Notes: generated from the letters alone by a model not told the origin. 34,049 bases of DNA from Protostelium mycophagum (GCA_002081555.1 MZNV01000862.1:1-34049), one strand, 5' to 3'; shown: positions 1 through 10,680, counted from the first letter of the stretch. Made by a program: numbers and translations.

Positions 1-886
1 CTTCTTCTCTTCTTGCTCGTCTTCTTTGTTGTTGCTTCTCAGACAGGAAAGTGCCTCTGCAAAACCTCCCCAATGGCCAGCACCATAATATGGATTGAAA
101 GAGCTTATAACCCAAAGAGTGCCAACAGAATACCCCAGCTCCTTCATGATCTAAAGAGTTGAGAAATCAAATCAGAATGAGGTCCACCCTTGCGACTTTG
201 GCGTTCCAACCGGTAAGGTCCTCGATAGAGGGAAGAACCCATTGTGACTGTGCCTGAAGAAGAAACCCAATTTCTTCTGGGAGATCCTGCTCTGTCTTCA
301 GGACCTGATGTTTTCAGAACTTTTGTACATGAAGGACGCAAGACCTTCCCAGCCTGAATCATCTCATACAAGGGCTGCAACAGAGAAGCCATCGCTTGAT
401 CTCTCTCAGTTAGTTCCTGTTTCTCTTGATCTCTCTCAGTTGATTCCTGATCTTCTAGATCTCGATGCACTTTGCCATCATTGACGCGATATCTCGGCCA
501 TCTGGGATCTCCCATCTGTTCAATACAGCTAGAGCACAGTGGATGACACCCGTAGTTTTCGTCGTCGATCTCTATGTCGACCCAGTTGGACAGATTTGTC
601 GATTCAAACTGCTTTTGGAGCTGTTTTTGGCCCATTTTTTGGTATTTCTGGAAGTGTCTAATCTCTTTGACAAAAAGGGGACGAGCGAAGTTTGCCATTT
701 CTTTCCAACTTCCACATGTCTAAACAAGATAAGCTTATTGTCTGAGCGTTGAATACATACCAGCCTGACGTTCGCCCAAGTGTTCCTGTCGGATTGCATA
801 TCACCTGTCTCGAGAAAATCGCAGATGATCACAAAGACATCACGCGAGAGTTCAGTCCAAGAGGTCTGATGCTGTGTGTTTGTCAT
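1..886 (-). CDS. F-box-type protein, 3' end beyond window
   Basis: Partial gene. Exons on the minus strand: 886..761, 719..345, 304..188, 150..1; all junctions are phase 0 and introns are 37-41 nt. Residues about 8-60 read as an F-box: a start like LSRDVFVIICDFL, then VRLTC..WKEMA across the first splice. F-box proteins normally recruit substrates to SCF ubiquitin ligases, so a role as an SCF receptor is inferred. After the F-box comes a charged, Glu/Gln-rich stretch with a repeated RDQE-type motif, then a part containing Gly/Tyr-rich YYGAGHWGG. The frame is still open at base 1, so the C terminus is missing. A short upstream frame starting near 930 overlaps the start ATG in another frame and could be a regulatory uORF. 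The third and fourth junctions use non-consensus donors (GTCTTG, GTGGAC) and are less certain than the first. Confidence 0.6.
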
Positions 887-1003
887 CTCGTTTTTTTATG
901 AGTTGGTTGTATTTTTCTTCAAGAATACTTGACATCTCCGCGGGTGACCCATTTGAGGCATTTTCATGTAATATTTGCAAATTATCAAGATTTCGCGACT
1001 TCT
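668..1003. repeat. Direct repeat, copy 1 (336 bp)
   Basis: Almost identical to 1282..1617 at an offset of 614 bp; two substitutions were noticed. It covers the 5' leader, exon 1, intron 1 and the start of exon 2 of the F-box gene. Confidence 0.9.
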
Positions 1004-1017
1004 TTTGATGGTTTTTG

Positions 1018-1173
1018 TACCGATGAGTCTTTGTACAACTGGAGATTTGGAGGAGTACGGAATGTTGAGGAGAGGGGCTGCAATGTGAACATCGGCTGGA
1101 ATCAGCCCAGTGTGGCAACCGAAGGCATGATGCACGCACGTGTGGTCGCAAAATAAATAAAGGTACATCGGTA
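1018..1173. mobile_element. Possible small inverted-repeat insertion
   Basis: About 156 bp bounded by the 8-bp inverted pair TACCGATG (1018-1025) and CATCGGTA (1166-1173). It sits inside duplication unit 1 at a point that is uninterrupted in unit 2. No coding capacity or clear target-site duplication is visible, so it could equally be sequence lost from unit 2. Confidence 0.3.
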
Positions 1174-1180
1174 ATTGTAG

Positions 1181-1282
1181 AATATATTTATTTCGAGGAT
1201 TGTATTTAACAGAGTTTTTCGTGAAGAATTTAAAAAATTTAAAATATTCAGCCAGAAGAGGAAGGGATTATTCATTTTAGAT
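1181..1282. repeat. AT-rich direct repeat, copy 1
   Basis: Matches 1849..1952 with a few substitutions and short indels. The shared core runs from a TATATTTAT tract to a TTCATTTTAGAT end. With the 336-bp repeat it forms the distal part of a tandemly duplicated unit (about 668-1282 and 1282-1952). Confidence 0.8.
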
Positions 1283-1617
1283 GACAAAAAGGGGACGAGC
1301 GAAGTTTGCCATTTCTTTCCAACTTCCACATGTCTAAACAAGATAAGCTTATTGTCTGAGCGTTGAATACATACCAGCCTGACGTTCGCCCAAGTGTTCC
1401 TGTCAGATTGCATATCACCTGTCTCGAGAAAATCGCAGATGATCACAAAGACATCACGCGAGAGTTCAGTCCAAGAGGTCTGATGCTGTGTGTTTGTCAT
1501 CTCGTTTTTTTATGAGTTGGTTGTATTTTTCTTCCAGAATACTTGACATCTCCGCGGGTGACCCATTTGAGGCATTTTCATGTAATATTTGCAAATTATC
1601 AAGATTTCGCGACTTCT
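1282..1617. repeat. Direct repeat, copy 2 (336 bp)
   Basis: Second copy of 668..1003. It begins exactly where the AT-rich repeat 1181..1282 ends, as expected for a tandem unit boundary. Confidence 0.9.
1283..1500 (-). pseudogene. Truncated duplicate of the F-box gene 5' end
   Basis: This is a near-identical second copy of the first exon (1500..1375), the 41-nt intron (1374..1334) and the first about 18 codons of exon 2 (from 1333) of the neighbouring F-box gene, shifted by 614 bp. The frame closes at a stop just after the copied segment, so it can encode only about 60 residues, essentially a lone F-box. It lies upstream of the intact gene in the transcription direction. Only a few base differences from the intact copy are seen, which implies a recent duplication. 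It could be a dead fragment, or it could be expressed as a short competitor; the sequence does not decide. Confidence 0.6.
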
Positions 1618-1828
1618 GAAGAAGTGGGTCTAAAAATAAAAGTAACAAAGAAATGTAATTATTTTATTTCCATTGTTGTTATGCATCAAAATATAGTCTT
1701 AATACAGATGTATTAATACTCCAGTTGTACTTCATTGTGGGCTTTTTCCACCCTCTTCACTGGAAACTTACAGGAGCGTTTGTTTTCTAGAATTACAAAA
1801 GACATCTCTGCAGAGCTGTAAAAATTTT
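1618..1828. other. Non-coding segment unique to duplication unit 2
   Basis: About 211 bp of AT-rich sequence between the F-box fragment repeat and the TTTTGATGG block; in unit 1 these blocks are contiguous. No gene or terminal repeats seen. Confidence 0.5.
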
Positions 1829-1848
1829 CTTTTGATGGATTTTGTACC

Positions 1849-1952
1849 AATATATTTATAAATATTCCGAGGATTGTATATTTAACAGAGTTTTTCGTGA
1901 AGAAAAATTCAAAATATTCAGCCAGAAGAGGAAGGGATTATTCATTTTAGAT
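1849..1952. repeat. AT-rich direct repeat, copy 2
   Basis: Second copy of 1181..1282. Here it directly follows the TTTTGATGG.TTTTGTACC segment (1829-1848). In copy 1 about 159 bp separates the two blocks. Confidence 0.8.
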
Positions 1953-2047
1953 ATTGATATTTATTTAATACAGAACCTGGGTTTCTGTTTTGCTCGAAAA
2001 AGTGAGTGTTTGGGTCGAAATGTCCATCACAGATTCCTCCCGACGAA

Positions 2048-3929
2048 ATGAACTTCAGCAAGAAGGATCTCGATAAGACAGAGAGCGGCAGGGCAGGACC
2101 ACAACTCAAAGGCAGAAGGAATGAAGAGTCGCATTTGGAGGGACTGTCCGCCACAAAGATCTCCGACTACTTGTTAGGTTTGTATTGCTGAACAAATGCA
2201 AAAGAAGTGCTGAGATGATGAGGTATGAGCCAAGAGTGGTCAGAGGAGGAGGAAGATTTTGTTGATGAGAGATTTGAGGGCTGGGCCGATGAAGACTTGG
2301 AGGATGAAGAGGGACTATGAGAAACTGTTGGATGATGTCAATACCTTGCAGAGGTGCGTGCATTTTGGGACCATCAAGATCTGACAAGGACAGCTCCTTG
2401 GGATTGAAAAGTGAAGAGGAAGAGACAGCTGAAGCGCTGCAATGGAAGAAGGACAACTTCAACAAACAGTTGCAGGTCTCATTAAAACTAAAACTCTCGC
2501 TGAACATGTATAGGGAAACCAGGTGATCGAGAGTGAAATGTTTGAAGAAGGTCGCAGATGAGACGATCAATCAATCATTCTCATCGTCCTCAGGAACAAG
2601 CCTCAAGATGTCAAGAGAGATATTAAGACAGAGGAGAGCTGAACGTCCAGCAGCACCAACGAAGAAGGTCCTCGTAGACAACAAAGAGTACGCCAAAAGG
2701 TGAGGATTTTATAAATAAAAACTGTCATCGCTGCATTTCAAAAATATTTTAAGCTGAGATGTGTTCACCTCAAAAGATCTCACTACGTTGTAGATGCATG
2801 ATATGTCAAGAGGATTTTGAGGAGGGGGCTGACATCGCCGTTGTTAAGGTGACACTTGCATGATCATCGATAAGACATTACTCATCTCGTCCAGACATGC
2901 GGACATCGCTTTTGCAGAGAATGCCTGGCAGGATATATTGCCTACAAATCAGAAGACATCTCATGCTTATATCATCGATTAACCTACATCACGAGAGAGA
3001 AAGACAGAGTGAGTCACCACAACATTTGGACAACGGATTGACACTGGAAGGTGATGCGAATATACGATCACAATGAGTATGGCATCCCATGTCCGGGGCA
3101 CTTGTGCAGTCATGTGATGATCATCGCTGAGATGTTCCCTGTTGCATCCAACACAACCATCAGGAGATTCATACAGTGCGTATACAATTTATTTTATTAT
3201 TATTATAAATAATAATTAATAACTTTGCTCAAATTTATTTTTATTTGTTTTAAAATTTGAAAAAAAATTAAATAACATATATCCAATTTAATTATGGGAT
3301 TATTAATTCTGTTATTGACCATTCCAGATTTACAAGACAACACGCTGGAAATATTGCGTATATGGAGCAATGTAAAGAGGACGAAGAACGTTCAAAAATC
3401 ATTGGTAAATTCCTCGATATTTCTGAGAATGTTCACGGAATTCTCATTCGATTTCAGAATGTTCCAGATGCAAATTTCCTGGAGAAATGAAGGTGATTCG
3501 CTTCGGCAGGCTGAGGTGCATATACTGCGGCGCAGTCACATGCGCACAATGCAGAATGGTGCATCAGAAGTACATCAAGTGTGGCAATGCATTACCCAAG
3601 GTCATCGATGAGGGTACTCCGCTCCACAGGTAACGTCGACTTCTTCGCAAAAGAGTTTTGCGTTTGGGTTGCAGAATGGAGTTGGACATTCACTTACTGA
3701 TCGTCTCAGATGTCCCGGCTGCAAAATCCCCATCTTCAAAGCCGAAGGCTGCAATCACATGACATGCGCTCATTGCAGCACAGAGTTCTGCAACATTTGC
3801 GGGGAGAAGACAGAAGGCTTTGAGCACTGGCCTGACGGTGTATTTGAGGAGGTGTGCACTGGACAAGCTAGAATGCCTAAACAAAAGCCAGCGAAGGTTT
3901 GGAGATCATCGGAACAAGATCAGTCCTGA
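2048..3929 (+). CDS. RBR (RING1-IBR-RING2) E3 ubiquitin ligase
   Basis: Eleven exons: 2048-2177, 2230-2353, 2394-2475, 2523-2550, 2594-2699, 2794-2848, 2895-3008, 3051-3175, 3328-3404, 3458-3629, 3710-3929. All phases agree, giving 410 aa. RING1 starts near residue 158 with CMIC, then CGHRFCREC, and ends with CPGHLC. The IBR has CSRC near 282, CIYC and CAQC. RING2 begins CPGC near 339 and contains GCNHM, whose Cys (about 352) corresponds to the catalytic cysteine that accepts ubiquitin from E2 in this family; it is intact. The first about 155 residues are charged and helical-looking, with no domain recognised. RBR ligases (ARIH, RNF14, RNF19 types) build ubiquitin chains through a thioester; which subfamily this belongs to is not resolved. 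Exon 6 follows an intron ending in the CGTTGTAG motif. AATAAA follows about 20 bp after the stop. Confidence 0.85.
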
Positions 3930-4234
3930 AAAAGCATCACAAGGCAAAATAAACTTTTTTTATTGCAAACATGATCCTTTGTGATTGAGCAATCGTTGCA
4001 CCTCGCCATAATGTGGATGCTTCTCGCATCGATTGACTGTTGTTACTTCGATTGTTCACTGCAGAATTATCCTCCTTACTTTAGATCAACCCATGCAAAA
4101 AACTAAAGCCTTCCTTTGGATGTACAAACAACCCAAGCCTTATTTGCCACCGAAATAAAAATGAAATTACTGTTGAATTTCGTTGATTCTTCAATCAGTT
4201 CTCGCCCATATTTCAACGAAATTTCGCTTGTTTT
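3930..4234. other. Convergent intergenic gap
   Basis: Holds the AATAAA signal of the RBR gene near 3948 and GAAATTTC-type palindromes around 4155-4230. No gene seen. Confidence 0.6.
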
Positions 4235-4893
4235 TCACAAAATTCGAATGATCATTGAATGATCACCTTTTTTAACTGTCATGAGATAATCGTCTTTTCT
4301 GCATCTGCACATGGACCAGATGAGACTCGAATCGAAGTAATGAAACTCTCCCCGAGTCCCATTGACCCATTCTTGTGAGATGGTGGAGGCTGGGAAGGTC
4401 TTGATTGTATGTACAAAGTTCTGAAGGAGGATTGGTCCCGATTCGTCAAGGTGAGGCGATGAAGGGATATGGTCGTGATGTTGTTACCTTGTCTTTGAAG
4501 GTGACTATTGTAGAGGTCCTTCTCGTTGATGAGAGGCAGAGTGCATGTGACCAAGGATGAGAAGGAAGAGTTTCGGAATCATGTAGCTCAAAGCAGCGCG
4601 TGATATTGAAGAAATGACAGAACCTCCCTCGAAAAACGTTTTCCAGTTATATAGAATCCTTGGTCACATGCAGAGACCAAGCATCCCGATGCACATTTTC
4701 GTGCCGTTGATCAGCTCCACGAAACCCGACGATCCCAGCTCTTCCTTGAAAAGTGCAAGATATTAAAATTGGTGTCGGTTAAGAAGATGATGACATGTTG
4801 TTCTGCTGCTGGTCTGTGTTTCTCCTGCAGAACTCCGCTTCTCAGGACTGACATCAAGTTGTCACCATCAAACGTCCTTAGAATGGGAACCAT
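4235..4893 (-). CDS. Unrecognised small protein, 4 exons
   Basis: Exons on the minus strand: 4893..4795, 4744..4695, 4623..4488, 4420..4235; introns are 50, 71 and 67 nt. Every phase is consistent and the product is 156 aa. The last intron has a strong pyrimidine-rich acceptor. I do not recognise a family. The protein is mixed alpha/beta in composition, with one Cys-Arg-Cys near the C terminus (SMCRCRKDD) and no signal peptide or membrane span. The ATG at 4893 is the first in an open stretch that runs further upstream. The gene is convergent with the RBR gene and is followed upstream by another small minus-strand gene. The joint frame continuity over four exons is the main support. Confidence 0.5.
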
Positions 4894-5122
4894 GACGGTT
4901 TTATCCGAAAAGAGGGGGATAAGTGGAGTTGGTCGTTGGTGAATCGGTGAGAATTAGAACATGATCACACCCGATGTGATCTGTTTAGAGGACGTTACGA
5001 CAAATAAAAGATAGATAAATGATGAGGATTTTCGTTTACGTCAAAAATTGTATTTGATTCTACGACTGTTTTGTCGTCTATACAGGTTGTTCCCAGGCGG
5101 GGAGGGCAATATTATACAAGGA

Positions 5123-5775
5123 TCATTGGAGGGTTGCCAAAACGGTTCTCTCTGAGGCCAAATTCATCTTTCCAAAGGAGAGTAAGTTGATCTCTGTCGA
5201 CTCTGACTCGAAGCTGTGAAGTTTCTTGGATAACTGATCGTCCAATCCTCTAAGAGCCTCGGAAGGTACTGAGGAAGGGCGCTTGGTGGTCATCATCTGA
5301 GAGGTAACCAAAAACGGGGTAAGTCGCGGGGCCAAAATGGGCGTGGGTGAGTTCGCTCCTAACATCTTATGGAGGGCTGAAGCGAGCCGTGATGTAGAGG
5401 GAGAAGTCTTCTTGGTGGATATACATTTGGACGGGGCCAATTGTTTCGACATCCTTGCGTCGTTCTGTCCTGCAAACTGGGCGGTCTTCATAACCCTCGT
5501 CGTATATATCTATTCTATATTCTCTTCTTAATCTTCAACGAGATGAGGAGTTCTTGATGTTTGTCGTTTTTGGTGGAAATAACCTCTCACACGGAAAAAT
5601 TCCTTTCTTCTTTGCTTCTTGGCGTCAGGAACGTAAACCCTCTTGAATTCTTACCGCGAAATTCCCGTGAACTTAACGCGATTCTCAACGTCTTTTCTCA
5701 GAAAACTCGTTTCAGCTTGTAAAGTTTATGTGTTTTCTGGGAATTCCACATCTCAAGGAAACCAATTCCACACAT
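5123..5775 (-). CDS. Unrecognised basic protein, 3 exons
   Basis: Proposed exons: 5775..5707, 5641..5591, 5509..5123, giving 168 aa with all junctions in phase 0. The last exon alone is a 122-codon frame if its internal ATG at 5491 is used. The N-terminal half is strongly basic (KLYKLKR, DAKKQRRKEFFR), followed by a Ser/Thr/Pro-rich middle and a C-terminal acidic-helical stretch (FESESTEINLL). The composition suggests a nuclear or nucleolar protein, but no family is recognised. The donor of intron 1 is weak (GTTTTC) while that of intron 2 is good (GTGAGA), so the N-terminal exons are less secure than the long last exon. Confidence 0.4.
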
Positions 5776-6181
5776 CGTCTTTTCCCGCCAAAAACTTCCT
5801 GTGGATTTCCTGGTCACTGCAGAACGAATTGGACAAATATAAAGGAGAAACACAAGTTCTAAAGAGGAGAGAGGTTCTTTAGAGGTAGATCTTGAGAAGA
5901 AGTAAGAGGAAGAGATATGGAATGGAGACTTTAAAACGGTGTGTGCTGTTAAAAGCTTTTCCATTGTCCCTATTGACATAAAATCCAAATCCCAGGGATC
6001 AAATTGCAGATGCCTCTATGCAGCCGGTCACTGCACAGAGTATGTCTGTCTTTTGATGAAGAAAGACAAGGTCTATATTGTTTTCATCCACCTTGTCGTG
6101 TGTTTAAGAGTGTGTTTGTTTCGATCGCTTAAGAGGATCTTTCTTGGGAAAACGACACGCGACGGATCCGACACAAACCAC
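5776..6181. other. Gap without a recognisable gene
   Basis: Open frames exist on both strands (for example plus 5939-6328), but none has convincing composition or splice signals. Confidence 0.5.
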
Positions 6182-6506
6182 TCATTCCGTCCGTCCAGAC
6201 ATACACCAACCATTGGGGTGACTCGAGCCCAGTCGCAAGAGCGTGCAGATATTCTTACTCATTTGCTTCTGAACCGTCGTCTCGATGTTGAAAATGGTCA
6301 TAACGAATTTTTTCATGCTGATTATTGAGTGCCTCTTTGGTGTACACCTCGAAGAATTCATGGCCGAAGGCCTGCACCAATGTTTCTTTGATGTCTTTAA
6401 AATTGGGAAGGTTGATCGCGACAAGAAAAGATTCCGTCATCAGGCGGGTGCCTGACCGTTCGTTGTCTTTGACATCAGAAAAAGCCAACACCACACAGAA
6501 CAACAT
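6182..6506 (-). CDS. Possible small protein
   Basis: Exons 6506..6259 and 6221..6182 with a 37-nt GTAAGA intron give 95 aa. The start is a hydrophobic stretch (MLFCVVLAFSD) that may be a short signal peptide; the frame is also open upstream of this ATG. The body contains FLVAINLPNFKDIKETL and FGHEFFEVYTKEAL, which look like real protein, then a polar tail. No family is recognised. The antisense frame and a shifted frame are also open over part of the region, so coding status is uncertain. Confidence 0.3.
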
Positions 6507-6765
6507 CAAAGCATCAGAATGAAAGAGAAACAGATGCAAAACATCAACCTCGAACAATACACAAAATCATCCCAACTCAATTTCACGAATCAATCTCAGC
6601 ATCACACGTCTTAAAGCCCAACTGCGCTCAATTTCATTTGGACTTCTTTGAGATGTTCCGTTTCCAAAGTGGGTGACGTAATTTTTACACGTCACCAGCT
6701 CAAAACTCTGTTTTCGCGACCCAAAACAAAACCGACACACAACAACAACACACAACACGAACAAA

Positions 6766-7136
6766 ATGACCGGAGGATGTGGCACCGATAGTGAGTCTCT
6801 ATAAATTCGTAAAGAAATGACGACTAAATTCATCTTCCAGACTGCAAGTGCAGCGGCAAATGTGAATGCTCAGGCTCATGCAAGAGCTGTGGAAATGAGA
6901 AGAAGACTGGAGGCTGTGGCAGCTCAGGATGCCAATGTGCCGGCAAATGTGACTGCTCTGGAGCTTGCAAGAACTGTGGAGACGAAAAGAGAGCCGAGGA
7001 GAGAAAGAACAGCGGACATTCCTGCTCATGCGGCGACAAGTGCACCTGCGGACCATCATGCAAATGTGGACAGACACACGGTGATGCTTCGGCCTCTGAA
7101 GTGAAGGGAGATCTCAAGACTGCCGTGAAGCCCTAA
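6766..7136 (+). CDS. Metallothionein
   Basis: Exons 6766-6790 and 6841-7136 (50-nt intron) give 106 aa with 20 cysteines and no aromatic residues. Cysteines occur as CxC and CxxC, e.g. CKCSGKCECSGSCKSC near residues 10-25, followed by a diverged second copy CQCAGKCDCSGACKNC near 39-54, then a third cluster (CSCGDKCTCGPSCKC) and an uncharged-to-basic tail. Such proteins bind Zn, Cu or Cd through cysteine thiolates in the cytosol and buffer or detoxify metals. The leader before the ATG is CA-rich. The internal repeat shows domain duplication. The alternative, a Cys-rich structural protein, is unlikely because there is no signal peptide. Confidence 0.85.
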
Positions 7137-7296
7137 ATGTGGAGAAATTATAAAAACCACGAAATGATTTTCTTGTCCGTATGACATACTTTTGTAATAC
7201 AATACTTTTATGTCCAAGAACCAGATGCCCGTCGGTCTGCTCAGAACAAAGGATGTCCATAAGCTTGGCAAGTATTGATGCTCATTGTCCAATCAC

Positions 7297-7409
7297 CTCC
7301 GAAAACTTGGGGAGTCTTCCCTAACAACCCCCAGAAACTTGGGGAGTCTTCCCTAACAACCCCCAATATTCTGGGGGGTCTTCTATAGCAACCCCCAAAA
7401 ATGTGGTGG
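7297..7409. repeat. Hairpin minisatellite, 32-bp unit, about 3.5 copies
   Basis: Units at 7297-7328, 7329-7360, 7361-7392 and a partial copy at 7393-7409. Each unit carries a C4 run and a G4 run, as in CCCCAgaaacTTGGGG, able to form a short GC hairpin; the rest reads AGTCTTCCCTAACAA. It lies between the 3' ends of two convergent genes. Confidence 0.85.
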
Positions 7410-7492
7410 AGCTGTCTTTGTACATGTTGAATTTCTGATTCTTTGTTGATCACAAGATTACTAAAATAAAATAAAATAATTATGCACCCTCT

Positions 7493-9040
7493 TTATGGCC
7501 AAGTGGCAGCTACATTTGGATCGTCTGTGAGTAGAGTGTACCACTTGCCGGTCTGCTCGTCCTCTACTGTCTTTATAAACCGGAAGGTGGTGAAGACCTT
7601 CGACGTCTTCGTCTGTCTGATGTGTATTGAATCGTCCGGTCTCTTGCCGTATTTAGAAGCTGAAGCCGCCTTGTGCGTCGGTGGTTTTCTTTTTTCTTGT
7701 TTTTTCTCACTTTTTTCACTTTTTTCTTCGTTTTTCTCAATTTCTTCACTTTTCTCTTCGTTTTTTTCGGATTTCTTGTCTTTTTCTTCGACTTTTTCTG
7801 TTTTCTTGCCATCTTTTTCATTTTCTCTGTGCGGCCGTTGCTTACGCCAAGTGATAGGTTCAGAATCAGAGATGATGAAGAGAGATGTCTGACTTCTGAG
7901 TCTGTCTATGTCTTCGGGCCTCTGCTCATACATTCCGTGATTAATGAAGACGGCAGACCAGAGGCGATCATTGCCAACACCCTCCCTGCGGTGATCGGCA
8001 TGATGATTGAGGGAAAAATTGTTGGGAATAAAAAGAGTTTAGACTCACCACTCTTTAAGGTCAACATGAGAACATTTTTCGTCATCTTCACGATCGTCAT
8101 CATCATCGTCGTCGTCATCGTCATCGTCTTTATCCTCAGCTTCTTTCTTGCATCTGTCTTTGATGAGGAAAGTTGTTATTTTCAAGTTGGTCTAAAAATA
8201 ATAGTAATAATAAATCTCAAAGTAAATCTCCTTGGACAGGTTATCTAACAGAACATCTTCATCTTTACATAAGAAAAGACACAAACTTTAGAGGACATTC
8301 ATGTTCTCATGGAATGATCAGGACTTCAGCTGATCACAAGAGAGTGAAAAATAAAAATAAAAGGCTCACTCCTGTTCTTCAAAGACAGGGATATACTTGG
8401 CATGTCCCAATTTGTCTTTCCACGCTTTAAATATCTTCTCGTTACTTTCCTGTGTGTGTTAGACATTTGTTGCCGTCATCAGATGTATGATTGTGAAATG
8501 ATGTGTACAAGAGGTGAAAGTGAAATCAATCAAACAAAGAATAAAATAATTACCACGGTCATTATGCTTCTCTTCTGGTCTTCTACCATATCATGTATTT
8601 CTGTGGAAGATGCAGGATGTATTCCCAATTCCAATATGTCGCCTCTGGTTGATTTCATGATGTCACGAATAAAGGATCTCCAAGTGACCTTCTGTGGTTT
8701 GTCTTTTGAAGTTTGGCTGCTCTCTGATTTGCCTTGTGATATGAGATTACGATACGAGATAAACGCGATCACCTGTCACAGTAATGTACTTCCAGTATTC
8801 AGCCTCTGATATGACCTCATTAAGTTTCTCAAGTTGTTGTTGAAATGAATCAAGCTCTTCAGAGTCCATCTTGATCCAAGAGCCACCAGAGAGATGCCAT
8901 GTATGTCCAGATTCCACCATGGAACAATATGACACCGTCGATCCAAGAATGTAGAGCCCGACAATCATGACTGATAGCAGCCCAAATATGTAGAATGGCT
9001 TATTTTTATGTTTGTCTGAAGGTGCTTCTTGATCTCCCAT
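7493..9040 (-). CDS. Type II single-pass membrane protein, acidic and Lys/Glu-rich
   Basis: Exons on the minus strand: 9040..8773, 8732..8554, 8449..8370, 8153..8049, 7985..7493, giving 374 aa. One transmembrane segment lies at about residues 16-38 after a short polar N terminus, so most of the chain should face the lumen or outside if type II. An Asp run (about eleven acidic residues with a few others) lies near 183-200. A Lys/Glu repeat of about 60 residues built on EKSEK/EKNEE follows, and then a conserved-looking C-terminal end (SKVFTTFRFIKTVEDEQTG). No family is recognised. The junction 8370/8153 skips a 216-nt intron and is the least certain; an extra exon near 8170-8200 is possible. 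The sense-strand poly-Phe frame opposite the Lys/Glu tract is a shadow. Confidence 0.6.
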
Positions 9041-9149
9041 GATTGAGGAGTGTTAGAGTTGTACCGATTTCTGACCTTTCATGACACAGCAAATTGAGTT
9101 GTAGATAGACTTGTGGGACATATTAATTGTGCCACATCAATCATTGATT

Positions 9150-10680
9150 ATGGCGACCAATTTCACACAAGGCAAGCACCATATCATGATGTCCTTCTTC
9201 TGATCGAGATAGACGACAATAGCCTTTTGGTTGTTCTTTTAGACACAAACCCTAACGTTTGGAATCAAAGGAAAGCGAAAGAGTTAGACCTCAGCTCTGT
9301 ATTAGAACATTTGTTTGCTTTTTTGAGCGCTTATAAACTGTTGAAACATGAGAACCAGCTGGCAGTGATAGGTGTCCATCCCGGGGAAAGGTGAGCCTCG
9401 AACAATAAAAATGTCAATGTCTGATCAATATCTAAAGTAAAATATTGTACCCTGGAACAAAGACAACGACACAATCCACTCAAGATATGGAAGAGATCCA
9501 AAAAGAGATCATGGACAATCTAAAAGCTCATACACAGAACGAAGAGTTAGCGACTACTACAACAGGATGGGCTCCCATGTTGTCTGGAGCTCTTTCTCTA
9601 TCCCTCTGTTGTGAGTATGGATTCTACATTTGTACAAGACATTTTAAGAGTTCATGAATGATTTTAAACAGACATCAATCGTGTGTTGAGACACAATGCC
9701 CTCATTAAACCACGTATTCTCATTCTACATGCTTCTCCAGATCTGCCATCCCAATACATTTCCACCATGAATTGTATTTTCTCTGCACAAAAAAAGGTGA
9801 GGTGGAAAATCCTGACCTTATCTTCTGATGTTTTTTCGTTTAAAATTGATGAAATAAAGCATGAGGACTCTGTATTTGTAATTCAATTCTTCGTTGTTGT
9901 AGTATTTTCGATACAATCACAAATGCATTACTCACAAGAGGAAATACTATACATTCAAATTCCAGATCAAATATTTCCATGCAACATCTGATTGGCGCAG
10001 AGCATTCTGATTGACAGCTGCATCTTGTCCTCTTCGGATTCTTCTTTCCTTCAACAGGCATCTCACTTGACTGGCGGCATCTACATAAAACCCAACTCAC
10101 AGCAGGGCCTGTTGCAGTATTTATTGGTGAGTGTTTTTAATGATGACGTCACAATGACATGACATTGACATCAGTTTCGTTACAGTGTACATCTTCAAAA
10201 ATGAAAAATCGAAAAGAAATGTCTGGTTGTAGTTTGACATGAACAGACTTGTTACCTGCCGGATCCTTACGCCCGGAAATTCTTGAGTCTGCCAACACAG
10301 CAACAAGTCGATTTCAGGGCTTCTTGCTTCAAACACAAGGAAGAAACAATAGAGACGGGATATGTCTGCAGTGTCTGTCTTTCCAGTGAGATTTCACATT
10401 AATTTCCCGGAAATTTCGCTTGGAGCTGTGTACAAAAGAATTTTGCAGCAGAGATTTTTCTGCAGAAAAAAATCTGTCAATCGCAACTGAAATTTTAGAA
10501 TCATTTAAAATTCCAAACAATTATATCATGAAGAATCCAAAATAACCCGTTGTAGTTTATTGTTCGGTCGTAATCAGATGCGACACTTGCGGGTGAGATC
10601 TTTCTTTGAAATTGAATTGAAGATCTGATTGAAATTTCAGGACGAGCCTTTTACCTGGTGGCATCGGCAAAAAGAAATAA
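9150..10680 (+). CDS. GTF2H3: TFIIH core subunit p34 (GTF2H3/Tfb4)
   Basis: Exons: 9150-9171, 9213-9390, 9438-9610, 9672-9796, 10001-10126, 10247-10385, 10556-10592, 10641-10680, giving 279 aa (human about 308). The VWA-like fold begins with LLVVLLDTNPNVW and continues through LAVIGVHP, LYPGT, RILILHAS and ILIDSCIL to GGIYIKP. The C4 zinc module has CSVC (about 250-253) and RCDTC (about 262-266), followed by a Lys tail. This subunit pairs with p44 in the TFIIH core for transcription initiation and nucleotide-excision repair in the nucleus. The start chosen uses a GC-AG intron (9172-9212, donor GCAAGC), which gives an N terminus like other Tfb4 proteins. Without splicing, a longer start at 9113 is possible. 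The acceptor at 10555 is a CGTTGTAG motif. The gene starts only about 110 bp from the divergent membrane-protein gene. Confidence 0.9.

Noticed and set aside
896-1168. Long frames upstream of the F-box start (both duplicate copies)
   Set aside because: They end inside the F-box exon in another frame and lack splice signals; at most a uORF.
7673-8248. 191-codon poly-Phe frame on the plus strand
   Set aside because: Antisense of the Lys/Glu and Asp tracts of the minus-strand membrane protein, whose exons keep frame across splices.
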